A stretch of DNA of 64,000 nt, taken from Pseudomonas caspiana. GTDB taxonomy: Bacteria; Pseudomonadota; Gammaproteobacteria; Pseudomonadales; Pseudomonadaceae. Within the stretch, counting starts at the first letter, position 1; the number at the start of each line of letters is the position of its first letter. The translations under genes were made by a program, and so were the position numbers. This document shows positions 50,561 to 58,861 of this stretch, piece after piece. The DNA lies in NCBI RefSeq assembly GCF_002158995.1, contig NZ_LOHF01000001.1, positions 204,674-268,673 of the forward strand, in the 5' to 3' direction. The notes below the pieces were generated by a model that was given only the letters and a program-made list of their open reading frames with translations, did no database searches and was not told the DNA's origin.

Positions 50561-51649
50561 TTAGTAGCGCTCAAGCCAGTGAGCGTACGGCGCTGGCAAT
50601 GTCCAGGATGCCCGATCAACGCCCAGTTCTTTAGCGGCAAAATAGGCCCAGTGCGGATTGGCCAGGTGAGCCTTGCCGACCATCACAAGATCCAGCTGAC
50701 CATCCTTGACTGCCTGCTCGGCGATACCCGGGAACCCAAAGCCCCATGCGGATGAAACCGGAATGTCGGCTTCGCGACGTACACGCTCGGCGATAGGGCC
50801 CATGAACGCCGGAGCCCAAGGAATTTGCGCCTCGGCAATGCTGAAGCCAATGCTGACGCTCAACATATCCAGACCAGCAGCCTTGAACTGACGAGTCAAT
50901 TCAATGGACTCCACCAGCGTCTGCTCGTCGCGGCCATCAAATTCCAGTACGCCGAAACGTGCAGTCAGTGGCAGATGCTCTGGCCAGACTTCGCGTACGG
51001 CAGCGAGGGTTTCCAGCAGGAAACGGCTGCGGTTTTCAAAGCTGCCGCCGTAGGCGTCTTCGCGATGGTTGGAGTGCTCGGAGAAGAACGATTGAGCCAG
51101 ATACCCATGTGCGAAGTGCAGTTCCAGCCACTCAAAACCGGCATCCCGCGCCCGGCGGGCCGCAGCGACGAAGTCCTCGCGAACACGGGCAATGTCGTCC
51201 AGGGTCATGGCCGTTGGCTGCTTCGGCAAGTTAGCGCCAAAGGCAATGGCGGAGGGGGCGATGGTCTGCCAGCCGCGTGCATCATCAGCGGCGATATGAT
51301 CGTCACCCTCCCATGGCCTGTTGGCGCTGGCCTTGCGACCGGCGTGCGCAATCTGAATGCCAGGTACCGAACCAGCTGCCTTGATGGCCTTCACGACAGG
51401 CACAAACGCCTGCGCCAATTCATCGTTCCAGATACCGGTGCAACCCGGAGTGATCCGGCCTTCGGGCGAAACTGCGGTAGCTTCGACGATAACCAGACCT
51501 GCACCGCCGCGGGCCATGACTGCCAGATGAACCTGATGCCATTCGTTAATCAGGCCATCGACAGCGGTGTATTGGCACATGGGCGGAACCGCAATTCGAT
51601 TACGCAGCGTGATGTCTTTCAGGGTGTACGGTTGGAATAAAGCAGACAT
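50561..51649 (-). CDS. xenA: Xenobiotic reductase A, old yellow enzyme family
   Basis: 363 residues, the exact length recalled for P. putida XenA. N terminus 'MSALFQPYTLKDITLRNRIAVPPMCQY' includes the XenA Cys (PMCQY) that tunes FMN. 'GVPGIQIAHAGRKAS'-like and 'WLELHFAHGYLAQSFFSEHSN' hold the His pair of the YqjM/XenA branch, 'REDAYGGSFENRSRFLLETLAAVREVW' follows, and the end is 'ASWTLPAPYAHWLERY'. It reduces nitroglycerin, enones and quinoline-type compounds with NADPH and FMN. GAGG lies 8 bp before ATG 51649. Divergent from an ArsR-type regulator with perfect inverted repeats between them. Confidence 0.95.
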   Translation of the reverse strand: MSALFQPYTLKDITLRNRIAVPPMCQYTAVDGLINEWHQVHLAVMARGGAGLVIVEATAVSPEGRITPGCTGIWNDELAQAFVPVVKAIKAAGSVPGIQIAHAGRKASANRPWEGDDHIAADDARGWQTIAPSAIAFGANLPKQPTAMTLDDIARVREDFVAAARRARDAGFEWLELHFAHGYLAQSFFSEHSNHREDAYGGSFENRSRFLLETLAAVREVWPEHLPLTARFGVLEFDGRDEQTLVESIELTRQFKAAGLDMLSVSIGFSIAEAQIPWAPAFMGPIAERVRREADIPVSSAWGFGFPGIAEQAVKDGQLDLVMVGKAHLANPHWAYFAAKELGVDRASWTLPAPYAHWLERY

Positions 51650-51676
51650 TGAACAGGCCTCGGGATGATGTTTCGT

Positions 51677-51708
51677 TTGTTCGATACTATTCGAACAATG
51701 GCTGTTCG
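51677..51708. promoter_or_regulatory. ArsR-type operator region between xenA and its regulator
   Basis: TTGTTCGA-N6-TCGAACAA (51677-51698) is a perfect 8 bp inverted repeat, overlapped by a second one, CGAACA-N5-TGTTCG (51692-51708). Three TGTTCG/CGAACA half-sites are thus shared by two overlapping palindromes, ideal for dimer binding by the ArsR protein encoded on the right. Confidence 0.7.
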
Positions 51709-51722
51709 GTAAACCCCCGTGT

Positions 51723-52037
51723 ATGATTCGCCCCATGCGCCCATTCAAACATCCCCCTGCCAGCGACTTCGAACTCGAGCGCGTGTTTCATGCCTTGAGC
51801 GATCCGGTCCGTCTGGAGATTGTCCGTCATCTGGGCAGCGTGCCTCAGGCCACGTGTGGCGAGCTTGACGGCGGAAGACCCAAGTCGAGCATGTCCCATC
51901 ATTTCCGGGTGCTGCGTGATGCAGGTCTGGTCATGACCCAGAACGTAGGCACCACGCACATGAACTCGCTGCGAACCGATGATCTGGACAGTCGATTTCC
52001 GGGGCTGATGGCCGCGATCCTTGCCCAAAAGGCTTGA
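51723..52037 (+). CDS. ArsR-family winged-helix regulator
   Basis: 104 residues (ATG 51723; ATG 51735 would give 100). 'LERVFHALSDPVRLEIVRHLGSVPQATCGELDGGRPKSSMSHHFRVLRDAGLVMTQNVGTTHMNSLRT' is the ArsR helix-turn-helix with SMSHHFRVL as recognition helix. No CxCxxC metal motif; one Cys (in 'ATCGEL') remains. Divergent from xenA with operator palindromes between, so probably a repressor of xenA responding to an electrophile or redox change. DUF1883 follows 46 bp later. Confidence 0.88.
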   Translation: MIRPMRPFKHPPASDFELERVFHALSDPVRLEIVRHLGSVPQATCGELDGGRPKSSMSHHFRVLRDAGLVMTQNVGTTHMNSLRTDDLDSRFPGLMAAILAQKA

Positions 52038-52083
52038 AGCTTTCAACGACAGAAAGGCCTGACCCACCTGGCCGGAGCGGTAA

Positions 52084-52371
52084 ATGAAATTCATACACCA
52101 GCGTGAACACCTCAATGAAGACGACATCGTGGTCATTCAGGCTTCGCAGACCTGCAACATTCGCCTGATGAGCGATGCAAACTTCCGCAGCTTCAAGAAC
52201 GGCGGACGGCATACCTATCACGGCGGAGCGTTCGATACATTTCCAGCCAAAATCACTGTACCGAGCAGTGGCTACTGGAACATCACCCTTGATACCGTCA
52301 CGCGCCGAGCCATCAGCGTGACACGCAAACCGACACTGACGCACTCGATCAAGATTATTCGCAGGTCTTGA
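52084..52371 (+). CDS. DUF1883 domain protein
   Basis: 95 residues. 'MKFIHQREHLNEDDIVVIQASQTCNIRLMSDANFRSFKNGGRHTYHGGAFDTFPAKITVPSSGYWNITLD' matches the DUF1883 pattern (small beta-sandwich, often at the N terminus of TIR-domain or effector-like proteins, here alone). GGAG lies 6 bp before the ATG. The C-terminal 'TRKPTLTHSIKIIRRS' is basic. Function unknown; a nucleic-acid or surface role is not supported by anything visible. Confidence 0.75.
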   Translation: MKFIHQREHLNEDDIVVIQASQTCNIRLMSDANFRSFKNGGRHTYHGGAFDTFPAKITVPSSGYWNITLDTVTRRAISVTRKPTLTHSIKIIRRS

Positions 52372-52395
52372 TACTGCTGCCTGCGGAATCAGACC

Positions 52396-52467
52396 TGTAG
52401 GAGCTGCCGAGGGCTGCGATCGGGGTGTGTCAGGCTAAATGCTTCGCAGCCTTCGGCAGCTCCTACA
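52396..52467. repeat. REP-type palindromic element (copy C)
   Basis: Arms starting TGTAGGAGCTGCCGAGGG and ending CTTCGGCAGCTCCTACA, centre GGGGTGTGTCAGG like copy A. Located between DUF1883 and the end of the ABC-transporter operon. Confidence 0.85.
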
Positions 52468-52567
52468 GAAAATGTTGGCGTCCTTGCCGTCTGGTTATGA
52501 ATTCTTGTGCGTGAATTCACTGTCATTAGATGCAGCGTTATTCAAAACAGGGCAATTCGAAGCAGAG

Positions 52568-53788
52568 CTATTCGGCGACCTCACAAATCTTGAGGATGGC
52601 CAGAATGTAGACGCGCACCATGTCCAGGTAATCGCTGATGTGTACGCGTTCGTCCGGCATGGTGTTGAACTTGCCGCCCGGGCCGCAGACCACGCCTTGC
52701 ATGCCCAGACGCTGGTAAAAATGCGCCGCATCGGTACCGAAATAGGCGGGCGGTGTGATGATCCCGGTAGGTTGCGGTTCACCTCGCACCTGTTGGTAGG
52801 CCTCATTGACGGCCTTGACGATCAACGAGTCGTGGGACACTTCGAACGGCGGCATCAGCGGTTGGTTGTCACTGTCATTGATCAGCGTGGCCTGCAGCCC
52901 CGGAAATTGCTCGCAGAGCTGATCCAGCAGGCGCTGCAAATCAGCCAGTACCGACTCTACGGTCTGGCCCGGGGTGTAGCGCGCCGAACCGCGCAGGCGC
53001 AAGAAGTCTGCGACTTGCGGAGGACGCCATTCTTCGAGGTCGCGGCCAAGGGCGCCGCGCACCACGCCGATATGCCCGCGGTTGACCTTTTCATGTTCCG
53101 GCGAGCGGGCTCCGCTAAAGGTGATGCCGTTGATCTGCGGGATCAACTGCACCGCAGCGGTGATCACGTCCACGGCTTCTTCACGCTTGGACAGGTGACG
53201 GGTGTCGCCGGTCAGCTCAATGACAAACATCAAAGAGCCCACATGCAGGGTCACGGCCTGCAAGTCGGTGGGCTCGGAGTTGATGAAGTAGTCCGCCTTG
53301 ACGCCTTGATCGATGGCCGCAATGGTCCCGATGCCGCCCTGCAGTTCACCCACCACATAAGTGAGGATGACATCGCCCTTGAGCTTGATACCGGCATCGA
53401 TCAAGGTTTTCAGCGCACAGAAATAGGCCGCATCGCCGGCCTTCATGTTGGACACGCCAATACCGTAGATGAACTCGTCATCAATCTTTCCGGCCCAAGG
53501 GTCCACGGTCCAGCCCTCGGTCACCGGGTTGGTGTCCAGGTGCCCGTTGAACAGCAGGCTATGGCCGCCGCCTTGTCCCTTCAGGGTTCCGATCGCATTC
53601 AGACGCTCGCCTGGAACCGGCATCAGTTCGGCGTGCAGACCCAGCTCCTGCATTTGCCCCGCCATGTATTCGGCCAGTTGCCGTTCTTCGGGGGTGGCGC
53701 TGTAACTTTTGTGTTGCACCATGCGCGCCAGAAAATCCAGGCAGTACGCCTCGTCAATGCGGTCGAGTAGCGCTTCAGGCGTCATCAT
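52568..53788 (-). CDS. M20-family peptidase/deacylase with altered metal ligands
   Basis: 406 residues from ATG 53788 (GGAG 4 bp upstream; ATG 53785 also possible). ArgE/DapE-type M20: 'LLFNGHLDTNPVTEGWTVDPW' keeps His83 and Asp85. However, the bridging-Asp motif reads 'GVSNMKAG' (Asn114 for Asp), and the EE pair reads 'GELQGG' (Glu148 followed by Leu149), so one bridging and one further metal ligand are missing. The dimerisation-domain His ('DTRHLSKREEA') and the last His ('VHISDYLDM') are present. Last gene of the peptide-ABC operon, overlapping the ATPase by 14 nt. It may hydrolyse an imported peptide or acyl amino acid with a single metal, or be inactive. Confidence 0.85.
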   Translation of the reverse strand: MMTPEALLDRIDEAYCLDFLARMVQHKSYSATPEERQLAEYMAGQMQELGLHAELMPVPGERLNAIGTLKGQGGGHSLLFNGHLDTNPVTEGWTVDPWAGKIDDEFIYGIGVSNMKAGDAAYFCALKTLIDAGIKLKGDVILTYVVGELQGGIGTIAAIDQGVKADYFINSEPTDLQAVTLHVGSLMFVIELTGDTRHLSKREEAVDVITAAVQLIPQINGITFSGARSPEHEKVNRGHIGVVRGALGRDLEEWRPPQVADFLRLRGSARYTPGQTVESVLADLQRLLDQLCEQFPGLQATLINDSDNQPLMPPFEVSHDSLIVKAVNEAYQQVRGEPQPTGIITPPAYFGTDAAHFYQRLGMQGVVCGPGGKFNTMPDERVHISDYLDMVRVYILAILKICEVAE

Positions 53789-55409
53789 GGAGCTCCAGTT
53801 CATTCAAAGGCTGCGGCACTGCGTCGAGCAGGGCGCGGGTATAGGGGTGAGTGGCCTGCGCGGCCATATCCACGGCGGGCAGAATTTCCAGCAAGTCGCC
53901 GCGGTACATCACGGCGATGCGATGGGCGATCTGCCGGATCAGGTTGAGGTCATGAGTAATGAACAGGTACGCGGTGCCGTGCTGGCGGCGCAGCTCCAGA
54001 AGCAGTTCGATCACCGTGGCCTGCACCGAGACGTCCAGCGCGGCGGTTATTTCGTCGCAAATCACCAGTTCCGGGCGGGCGGCGAAGGCGCGCGCAATGG
54101 CCACACGTTGCTTTTGTCCGCCCGATAACTCGTGAGGGTGGCGGCTGGCAAAGTCTTCGGGCAGACGCACTTCACGAAGGAGTCGGGCAATGGCCTGAGC
54201 CTCCGTTTCGCCTTCGCTCAGGCCGTACAGGCGCAATGGTCGCGAAAGGATCTGACCGATGGTCTGGCGTGGGTTCAGCGACGCATCCGGGTGCTGAAAA
54301 ATAATCTGCACTTTGCGTCGGTAATCGCGATCCATTTGCGCCGGGCCGGAAATCGGTTTGCCGTCGAAATACACAGCGCCGGTGAACGGCGTTAAACCGG
54401 TCAGGGCCTTGGCCAGGGTCGATTTACCCGAGCCGGACTCGCCGATGATGCCGAGAATCTCACCGCGCGCCATGTTCAGGTTCATATCGCGAGCACCCAT
54501 TGAGGGCACCGACTTGCGCCGCAGCAGGCTGTCGAGCATGCCGGGCCGACCATAACGAACGTTGAGGTCGCTGACTTGCAGCAGCGGGGCGCCAATGGCT
54601 TTCTGTTCATCCAGCAGACGCTTGTCTGCGGCTGGTACGGCGGCCACCAGACGTTGCGTGTAAGGATCACTTGGGGCGCTGAAAATACGCCCGCCACGTG
54701 CCTGTTCGACGATGCGTCCCTGATTGAGGACGCAAACCCGGTCCGCGACTCGCGACACTAAAGCCAGATCATGGGAGATATAAAGAGAAGCAACGCCCGT
54801 TTCTTCGCGCAGGCGGCGGAACAACTGCAGGATCTGCGCGGAGCTGATCACGTCAAGGGCCGTGGTCGGCTCATCGAAAATCAGACACTGGGGGCGACAC
54901 GCGAAGGCTGTCGCAATCAGCACGCGTTGCTTCTCACCACCGGACGCTTCGTGAGGGAAGCGCTTCATCATGGCGGCCGGGTCTTTGAGGTCGACATCGG
55001 CCAGCAACTGCTCGCCCAAGGCCCAGGCCTCGCGATAGCCCAGGTTTCGGTGTCGGGTGAGCACTTCGACCACTTGCTCGCCAAGGCTGAGCGTCGGGTT
55101 GAGCGAGGCGCTCGGGTCTTGAAAAATCATCCCCAAACGTCCGCCACGCAGCTTTTCTACCTCACGTTGAGGCATCTGCAGCAGGTTCTCGCCCTGTAGG
55201 CTGATGCTGCCGCCAAGCTCCCGAGCGTTGCCAGCCAGATACCGCATGATCGCCCAGCCAAGGGTGGTCTTGCCTGAACCGGACTCACCGACCAGACCGA
55301 CGACTTCGCCTGCCGCGACGCTGAAATCAATATTTTGCAAAACGTGCAGGGCGCCCGTGGGCAATTGATAGTCGAGGCTGTAATCAGCCACTTGCAAGAC
55401 GGTACTCAT
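53775..55409 (-). CDS. Dipeptide/oligopeptide ABC transporter, fused double ATPase
   Basis: 544 residues, two complete ABC domains in one chain (DppD-DppF or YejF/GsiA type). Domain 1: Walker A 'GESGSGKTT', signature 'ASGGEKQRV', Walker B 'LIFDEPTTALD'. Domain 2: Walker A 'GESGSGKST', signature 'LSGGQKQRV', Walker B 'VICDEITAALD'. Each is followed by the oligopeptide-type 'ATHPYTRALLDAVP' or 'DPYTQRLVAAVP' tail. It powers uptake through the two permeases encoded just upstream; start ATGA overlaps the permease stop by 4 nt. Confidence 0.93.
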   Translation of the reverse strand: MSTVLQVADYSLDYQLPTGALHVLQNIDFSVAAGEVVGLVGESGSGKTTLGWAIMRYLAGNARELGGSISLQGENLLQMPQREVEKLRGGRLGMIFQDPSASLNPTLSLGEQVVEVLTRHRNLGYREAWALGEQLLADVDLKDPAAMMKRFPHEASGGEKQRVLIATAFACRPQCLIFDEPTTALDVISSAQILQLFRRLREETGVASLYISHDLALVSRVADRVCVLNQGRIVEQARGGRIFSAPSDPYTQRLVAAVPAADKRLLDEQKAIGAPLLQVSDLNVRYGRPGMLDSLLRRKSVPSMGARDMNLNMARGEILGIIGESGSGKSTLAKALTGLTPFTGAVYFDGKPISGPAQMDRDYRRKVQIIFQHPDASLNPRQTIGQILSRPLRLYGLSEGETEAQAIARLLREVRLPEDFASRHPHELSGGQKQRVAIARAFAARPELVICDEITAALDVSVQATVIELLLELRRQHGTAYLFITHDLNLIRQIAHRIAVMYRGDLLEILPAVDMAAQATHPYTRALLDAVPQPLNELELHDDA

Positions 55410-56239
55410 GAGCGCTGCCCCTTGGGATTAAGGGCATCGCGCAAGCCATCGCCCAACAGATTGAAACCGATCGCAATGATCGCGATCGCCAGGCCTGGCA
55501 TCAGCATCATCCACGGTGCCTGGAAGAAATAGCGGCGGGCTTCGGCAACCATCAGGCCCCATTCCGGCTGCGGTGGTTGCGCGCCAAGGCCGAGGAAGCT
55601 GAGCGTGGCGAACAGCATGATGGCGAAGGCCACGCGGATGGTTGCTTCGACGATGATCGGCGCCACGATATTGGGCAGCATTTCCCGCACGACGATGTAG
55701 CCCGTGGATTCACCACGGGCAATCGCCGCATTGACGTAGTCCTGACGGCGAGCAGCGAGGGCAACGCTACGAGCGATACGCGCCATGCCGGGAACGAAGG
55801 CAATGGTGATCGCCAGTACCGCGTTGAAGTCGCTTCTGCCCAGCGTGCTGACAATCAACAGTGCAAACAACAGGGTGGGGATCGACATCACCGCATCCAG
55901 CGTACGCATCAGTGCTTCGTCGATACGCCCGCCGAGGTAGCCGCTGACGGTGCCCAGCAACGCACCGATGAGCATGGCCATGACGGTGGCGAAAACAGAC
56001 AGCGAAATCGTCGCCCGTGCGCCAATCAGCAAGCGACTGAAGATGTCTCGGCCCAACTGGTCGGTACCTAGCCAATGCACGAGACTGGGGGCTTTGTAGC
56101 GGGCAAGGATTGAAATGGCTTCCGGGTCGAACGGTGCCAGAGCCGGTCCTGCGACGACCAGTACCACGGCCAACAACAGGATCAGACTGCCGAGCAAGCC
56201 TTGCGGCGTGGTTAGCAGCCGGTAAAAAACATTACGCAT
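55406..56239 (-). CDS. Peptide ABC transporter permease, DppC/OppC type
   Basis: 277 residues from ATG 56239 (286 if from 56266). Begins 'RNVFYRLLTTPQGLLGSLILLLAVVLVVAGPALAPFDPEAISILARYKAPSLVHWLGTDQLGRDIFSRLLIGARATISLSVF', the DppC N-terminal signature. About six membrane segments; EAA loop 'ARGESTGYIVVREMLPNIVAPIIVEATIRVAFAIMLFATLSFLGLGAQPPQPEWGLMV' contacts the ATPase. Overlaps both neighbouring genes, so it is tightly coupled in the operon. Confidence 0.92.
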   Translation of the reverse strand: MRNVFYRLLTTPQGLLGSLILLLAVVLVVAGPALAPFDPEAISILARYKAPSLVHWLGTDQLGRDIFSRLLIGARATISLSVFATVMAMLIGALLGTVSGYLGGRIDEALMRTLDAVMSIPTLLFALLIVSTLGRSDFNAVLAITIAFVPGMARIARSVALAARRQDYVNAAIARGESTGYIVVREMLPNIVAPIIVEATIRVAFAIMLFATLSFLGLGAQPPQPEWGLMVAEARRYFFQAPWMMLMPGLAIAIIAIGFNLLGDGLRDALNPKGQRS

Positions 56240-57179
56240 ATTGAATTCGCCGGTCGAGATAGGCATAGGTCAGGTCAGCCACGAAGTTGACCAGGCAATA
56301 GGTAGCAGCAAGGATCAACACACCGCCCTGAATGGCCGGCAAGTCACGGGCGGCAACGGCCACCAGCAGTTCACGGCCGATACCGGGGATGTTGAAAATC
56401 TCTTCGACCACCACGATGCCGCCCAGCAGGTAGCCCACGTCCAGAGCGACGATGGTGATCGTCGGCAGCAAGCCATTGCGCAGTGCGTGCCGCAGTAATA
56501 CCCGCCGCCGCGTCAGGCCTTTGAGACGTGCCGCGCGTATATAGTCGGTTTCCAGGACGTCGACCATCTCCGAGCGCACCATGCGCGAGACATGGGCAAC
56601 CATGATCATCGACACCGTTAGCGTCGGCAGGATCAAGTGGCGAATACTCTCGCCAACGTTGTCACCCAGTGGCACGTAACCGGTCGCTGGCAGCAATTGC
56701 CAGACATCGGCAAACAGCAGTATCAGTAATGTGGCGGTGACGAATTCCGGCAACGAAACGCCGATATACGACAACACGCCGATGATCAGGTCCACCGGGC
56801 GACCGCGACGCACAGCGGCAATGATCCCCAAGGGAATTGCCACCGCCAGCATCAACAGCAGCGAGCAGCCTGCCAGCAACAATGAGCGGCCCAGCGCATC
56901 GACCAGCGAGCCGAGCACGGGCTGGCCATTGCGCATTGACACACCCAGATCGCCTTGCAGAACCGCCATCAACCAGCGGCCGAATTGCAGCCATGCGGGT
57001 TGATCCAGACCGAGTCTGGCGCGCAGTGCAGCCAAGGCTTCGGGCGTGGCGCTCTGGCCGAGCAACGTCACCGCGGCATCTGCCGGGAGTATCTGCGTGA
57101 TGGCAAAGACCAGCAGTGAAACGATCAGCAAGGTGTACACGACCAACAGCAAACGCTTGGTCAGATAAGCAGCAGTCAC
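56232..57179 (-). CDS. Peptide ABC transporter permease, DppB/OppB type
   Basis: 315 residues, GTG start with GAGG 8 bp upstream. 'LTKRLLLVVYTLLIVSLLVFAITQILPADAAVTLLGQSATPEALAALRARLGLDQPAWLQF' is the DppB N terminus; EAA loop 'ARLKGLTRRRVLLRHALRNGLLPTITIVALDVGYLLGGIVVVEEIFNIPGIGRELLVAVAARDLPAIQGG'. Six membrane segments. It forms the heteromeric channel with the DppC-type subunit. Order in transcription: binding protein, DppB, DppC, ATPase. Confidence 0.93.
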   Translation of the reverse strand: MTAAYLTKRLLLVVYTLLIVSLLVFAITQILPADAAVTLLGQSATPEALAALRARLGLDQPAWLQFGRWLMAVLQGDLGVSMRNGQPVLGSLVDALGRSLLLAGCSLLLMLAVAIPLGIIAAVRRGRPVDLIIGVLSYIGVSLPEFVTATLLILLFADVWQLLPATGYVPLGDNVGESIRHLILPTLTVSMIMVAHVSRMVRSEMVDVLETDYIRAARLKGLTRRRVLLRHALRNGLLPTITIVALDVGYLLGGIVVVEEIFNIPGIGRELLVAVAARDLPAIQGGVLILAATYCLVNFVADLTYAYLDRRIQYA

Positions 57180-57194
57180 GGGTTTATCCTCGGT

Positions 57195-58766
57195 TCATCC
57201 ACGCTTGGGAGCGCTGTCGTCCAGCCAGGCCTGATCGAGACGGAATACCGCGCCGCGCGGGTGCAGTTGATAGCCTTGAACGTACTTGCGTTGAGCTGCC
57301 AATACATCGAAGAACGTCGGAATCAGCGACGGCACCTGCTCGTACATCAGCTTCTGCGCGGTGGCATACAGCGCTGCGCGTTTGACCGGGTCGTCAGTAC
57401 CGCGGGCAGCCGCGACTGCAGCGTCGAATTCGGCGTTGTTCCAGCGGGTTTCGTTCCACGCCGCGTCTGACGTGTACAACAGCGAGAACAACGCATCGGC
57501 TGAAGGCTGCATGTTGTAGAAGCCGACGTAGAAGTTGCCTTTCTTCCAGACCTGATCCAGATAAGTACTGTTGGCCATGGTTGCGACGTTGATATTGAAG
57601 CCCGCTGGCCTGGCCATTTCGCGCACGGTAATCCCCAGTTGGGTGCGCGTGGAGGGTTTGTCCGAGGCCACAAGGGTGATGTCCAGACCGTTGGGGTAAC
57701 CGGCATCGGCCAGCAGTTTTTTCGCTTTTTCAATATTCGCTTCGCGCAGTGGGATATCCGCGTGGTAGCGGTAAGCGGCATTGAGCGGGGTGTCGTTACC
57801 GGGTGTGCCGAAGCCTTCAGCCACAAAGTCCACGAGCGCTGCGCGGTCGACGCACAGAGACAGCGCCTGGCGCACGCGCACGTCATTGAAGGGCGGCTGA
57901 TCGCACGCCATGTTGATATTCAGGAACTGACCAGAGGCGACGCGCAGGCCTTCGACGCCGTTCGCTTCACTGAGACGGTTGAACTCGGTGGCTTGCGCAG
58001 AAAGCATCAGGTCGATATCGCCAGAGATCAATGCCGAGCCTTCCGAGGATGGATCGGGATAAACACGGATTTCCACGCGGTCCAGGTGCGGACGCTGCGG
58101 GTCATAGAAGTGCTCGTTCCGGGCAACCACCACCATACGCTCCGGCTCGAACGACACCAGTTTGAACGGGCCTGTGCCGATTGCTTCGCGGGACAGACGC
58201 GCCAGATCGCCCTGAACGATGGCTGCCGGGACGATCTTGGCGTCCGGGTAAGCCAGGCTTACCGGCAAGTCGGCGTAAGGCGCGTTGGTGGTGAGCTTGA
58301 CCCGCAGGTCATCGAGCGCTTCGACTTTTTGAATCGGACCGATGTTACGCAGGCCGGGCGAAGCCGTTTTAGGATCGAGGATCGCTTGCAGGCTGGCGGC
58401 GACATCCTTGGCGGTGCAAGCGCTACCGTCGTGGAATAGCACATTGCTGCGCAAGGTAAAGGTCCACTCGGTGAGGTCGTCGCTGTGGGTCCAGGATTCT
58501 GCCAGATCGGGTTCAGCCTGCATGTCCGGGCTCAGGCGGGTCAGACCGTTATAAAGCAGCTCGCTGAGTAGATACTCGGGGTTGATCCGCGCCAGTAGCG
58601 GGTTGAGCATGCCGACCGCCTGGTCGACGCTGATGCGCAACGTGCCACCCTTGCGCGCTGCGGCAGCAGCCCAGAGTGTGCCGGAAAACGGCAGCATGGC
58701 GGCACCGGTGACGATGGCGGAGGTGGTCAGGAAACGACGGCGGTTGAGCCTGAAAACTGTATTCAT
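57195..58766 (-). CDS. ABC transporter substrate-binding protein, family 5 (peptide type), Tat-exported
   Basis: 523 residues. Signal peptide with a twin-arginine motif 'NRRRFLTT' and a hydrophobic core ending 'GTLWAAAAA', so export by the Tat system is likely. SBP_bac_5 signatures: 'GGTLRISVDQAVGMLNPLLARINPEYLLSELLYNGLTRL', 'DLTEWTFTLRSNVLFHDGSACTAKDVAASLQAIL', 'GTGPFKLVSFEPERMVVVARNEHFYD' and 'DVRVRQALSLCVDRAALVDFV'. Binds peptides, nickel or acyl-amino acids in the periplasm and delivers them to the permeases. Tat export is unusual for peptide-binding proteins, which mostly use Sec. Confidence 0.92.
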   Translation of the reverse strand: MNTVFRLNRRRFLTTSAIVTGAAMLPFSGTLWAAAAARKGGTLRISVDQAVGMLNPLLARINPEYLLSELLYNGLTRLSPDMQAEPDLAESWTHSDDLTEWTFTLRSNVLFHDGSACTAKDVAASLQAILDPKTASPGLRNIGPIQKVEALDDLRVKLTTNAPYADLPVSLAYPDAKIVPAAIVQGDLARLSREAIGTGPFKLVSFEPERMVVVARNEHFYDPQRPHLDRVEIRVYPDPSSEGSALISGDIDLMLSAQATEFNRLSEANGVEGLRVASGQFLNINMACDQPPFNDVRVRQALSLCVDRAALVDFVAEGFGTPGNDTPLNAAYRYHADIPLREANIEKAKKLLADAGYPNGLDITLVASDKPSTRTQLGITVREMARPAGFNINVATMANSTYLDQVWKKGNFYVGFYNMQPSADALFSLLYTSDAAWNETRWNNAEFDAAVAAARGTDDPVKRAALYATAQKLMYEQVPSLIPTFFDVLAAQRKYVQGYQLHPRGAVFRLDQAWLDDSAPKRG

Positions 58767-58861
58767 GGCAATACTTCACTTAGCGATGAGTGGGCGTAGG
58801 GCAGCCAGGTAAAACAACGCCGATAACCAGTCTTGATGCCAGTCTTCGGGGCTTACGGTCC

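Noticed and set aside
50825..51640. 271-codon open frame on the plus strand
   Set aside because: Antisense to xenA, which is a clear homologue.
52439..53770. 443-codon open frame on the plus strand
   Set aside because: Antisense to the M20 gene and partly inside REP copy C; not a protein-like sequence.
57639..58439. 266-codon open frame on the plus strand
   Set aside because: Antisense to the peptide-binding protein.
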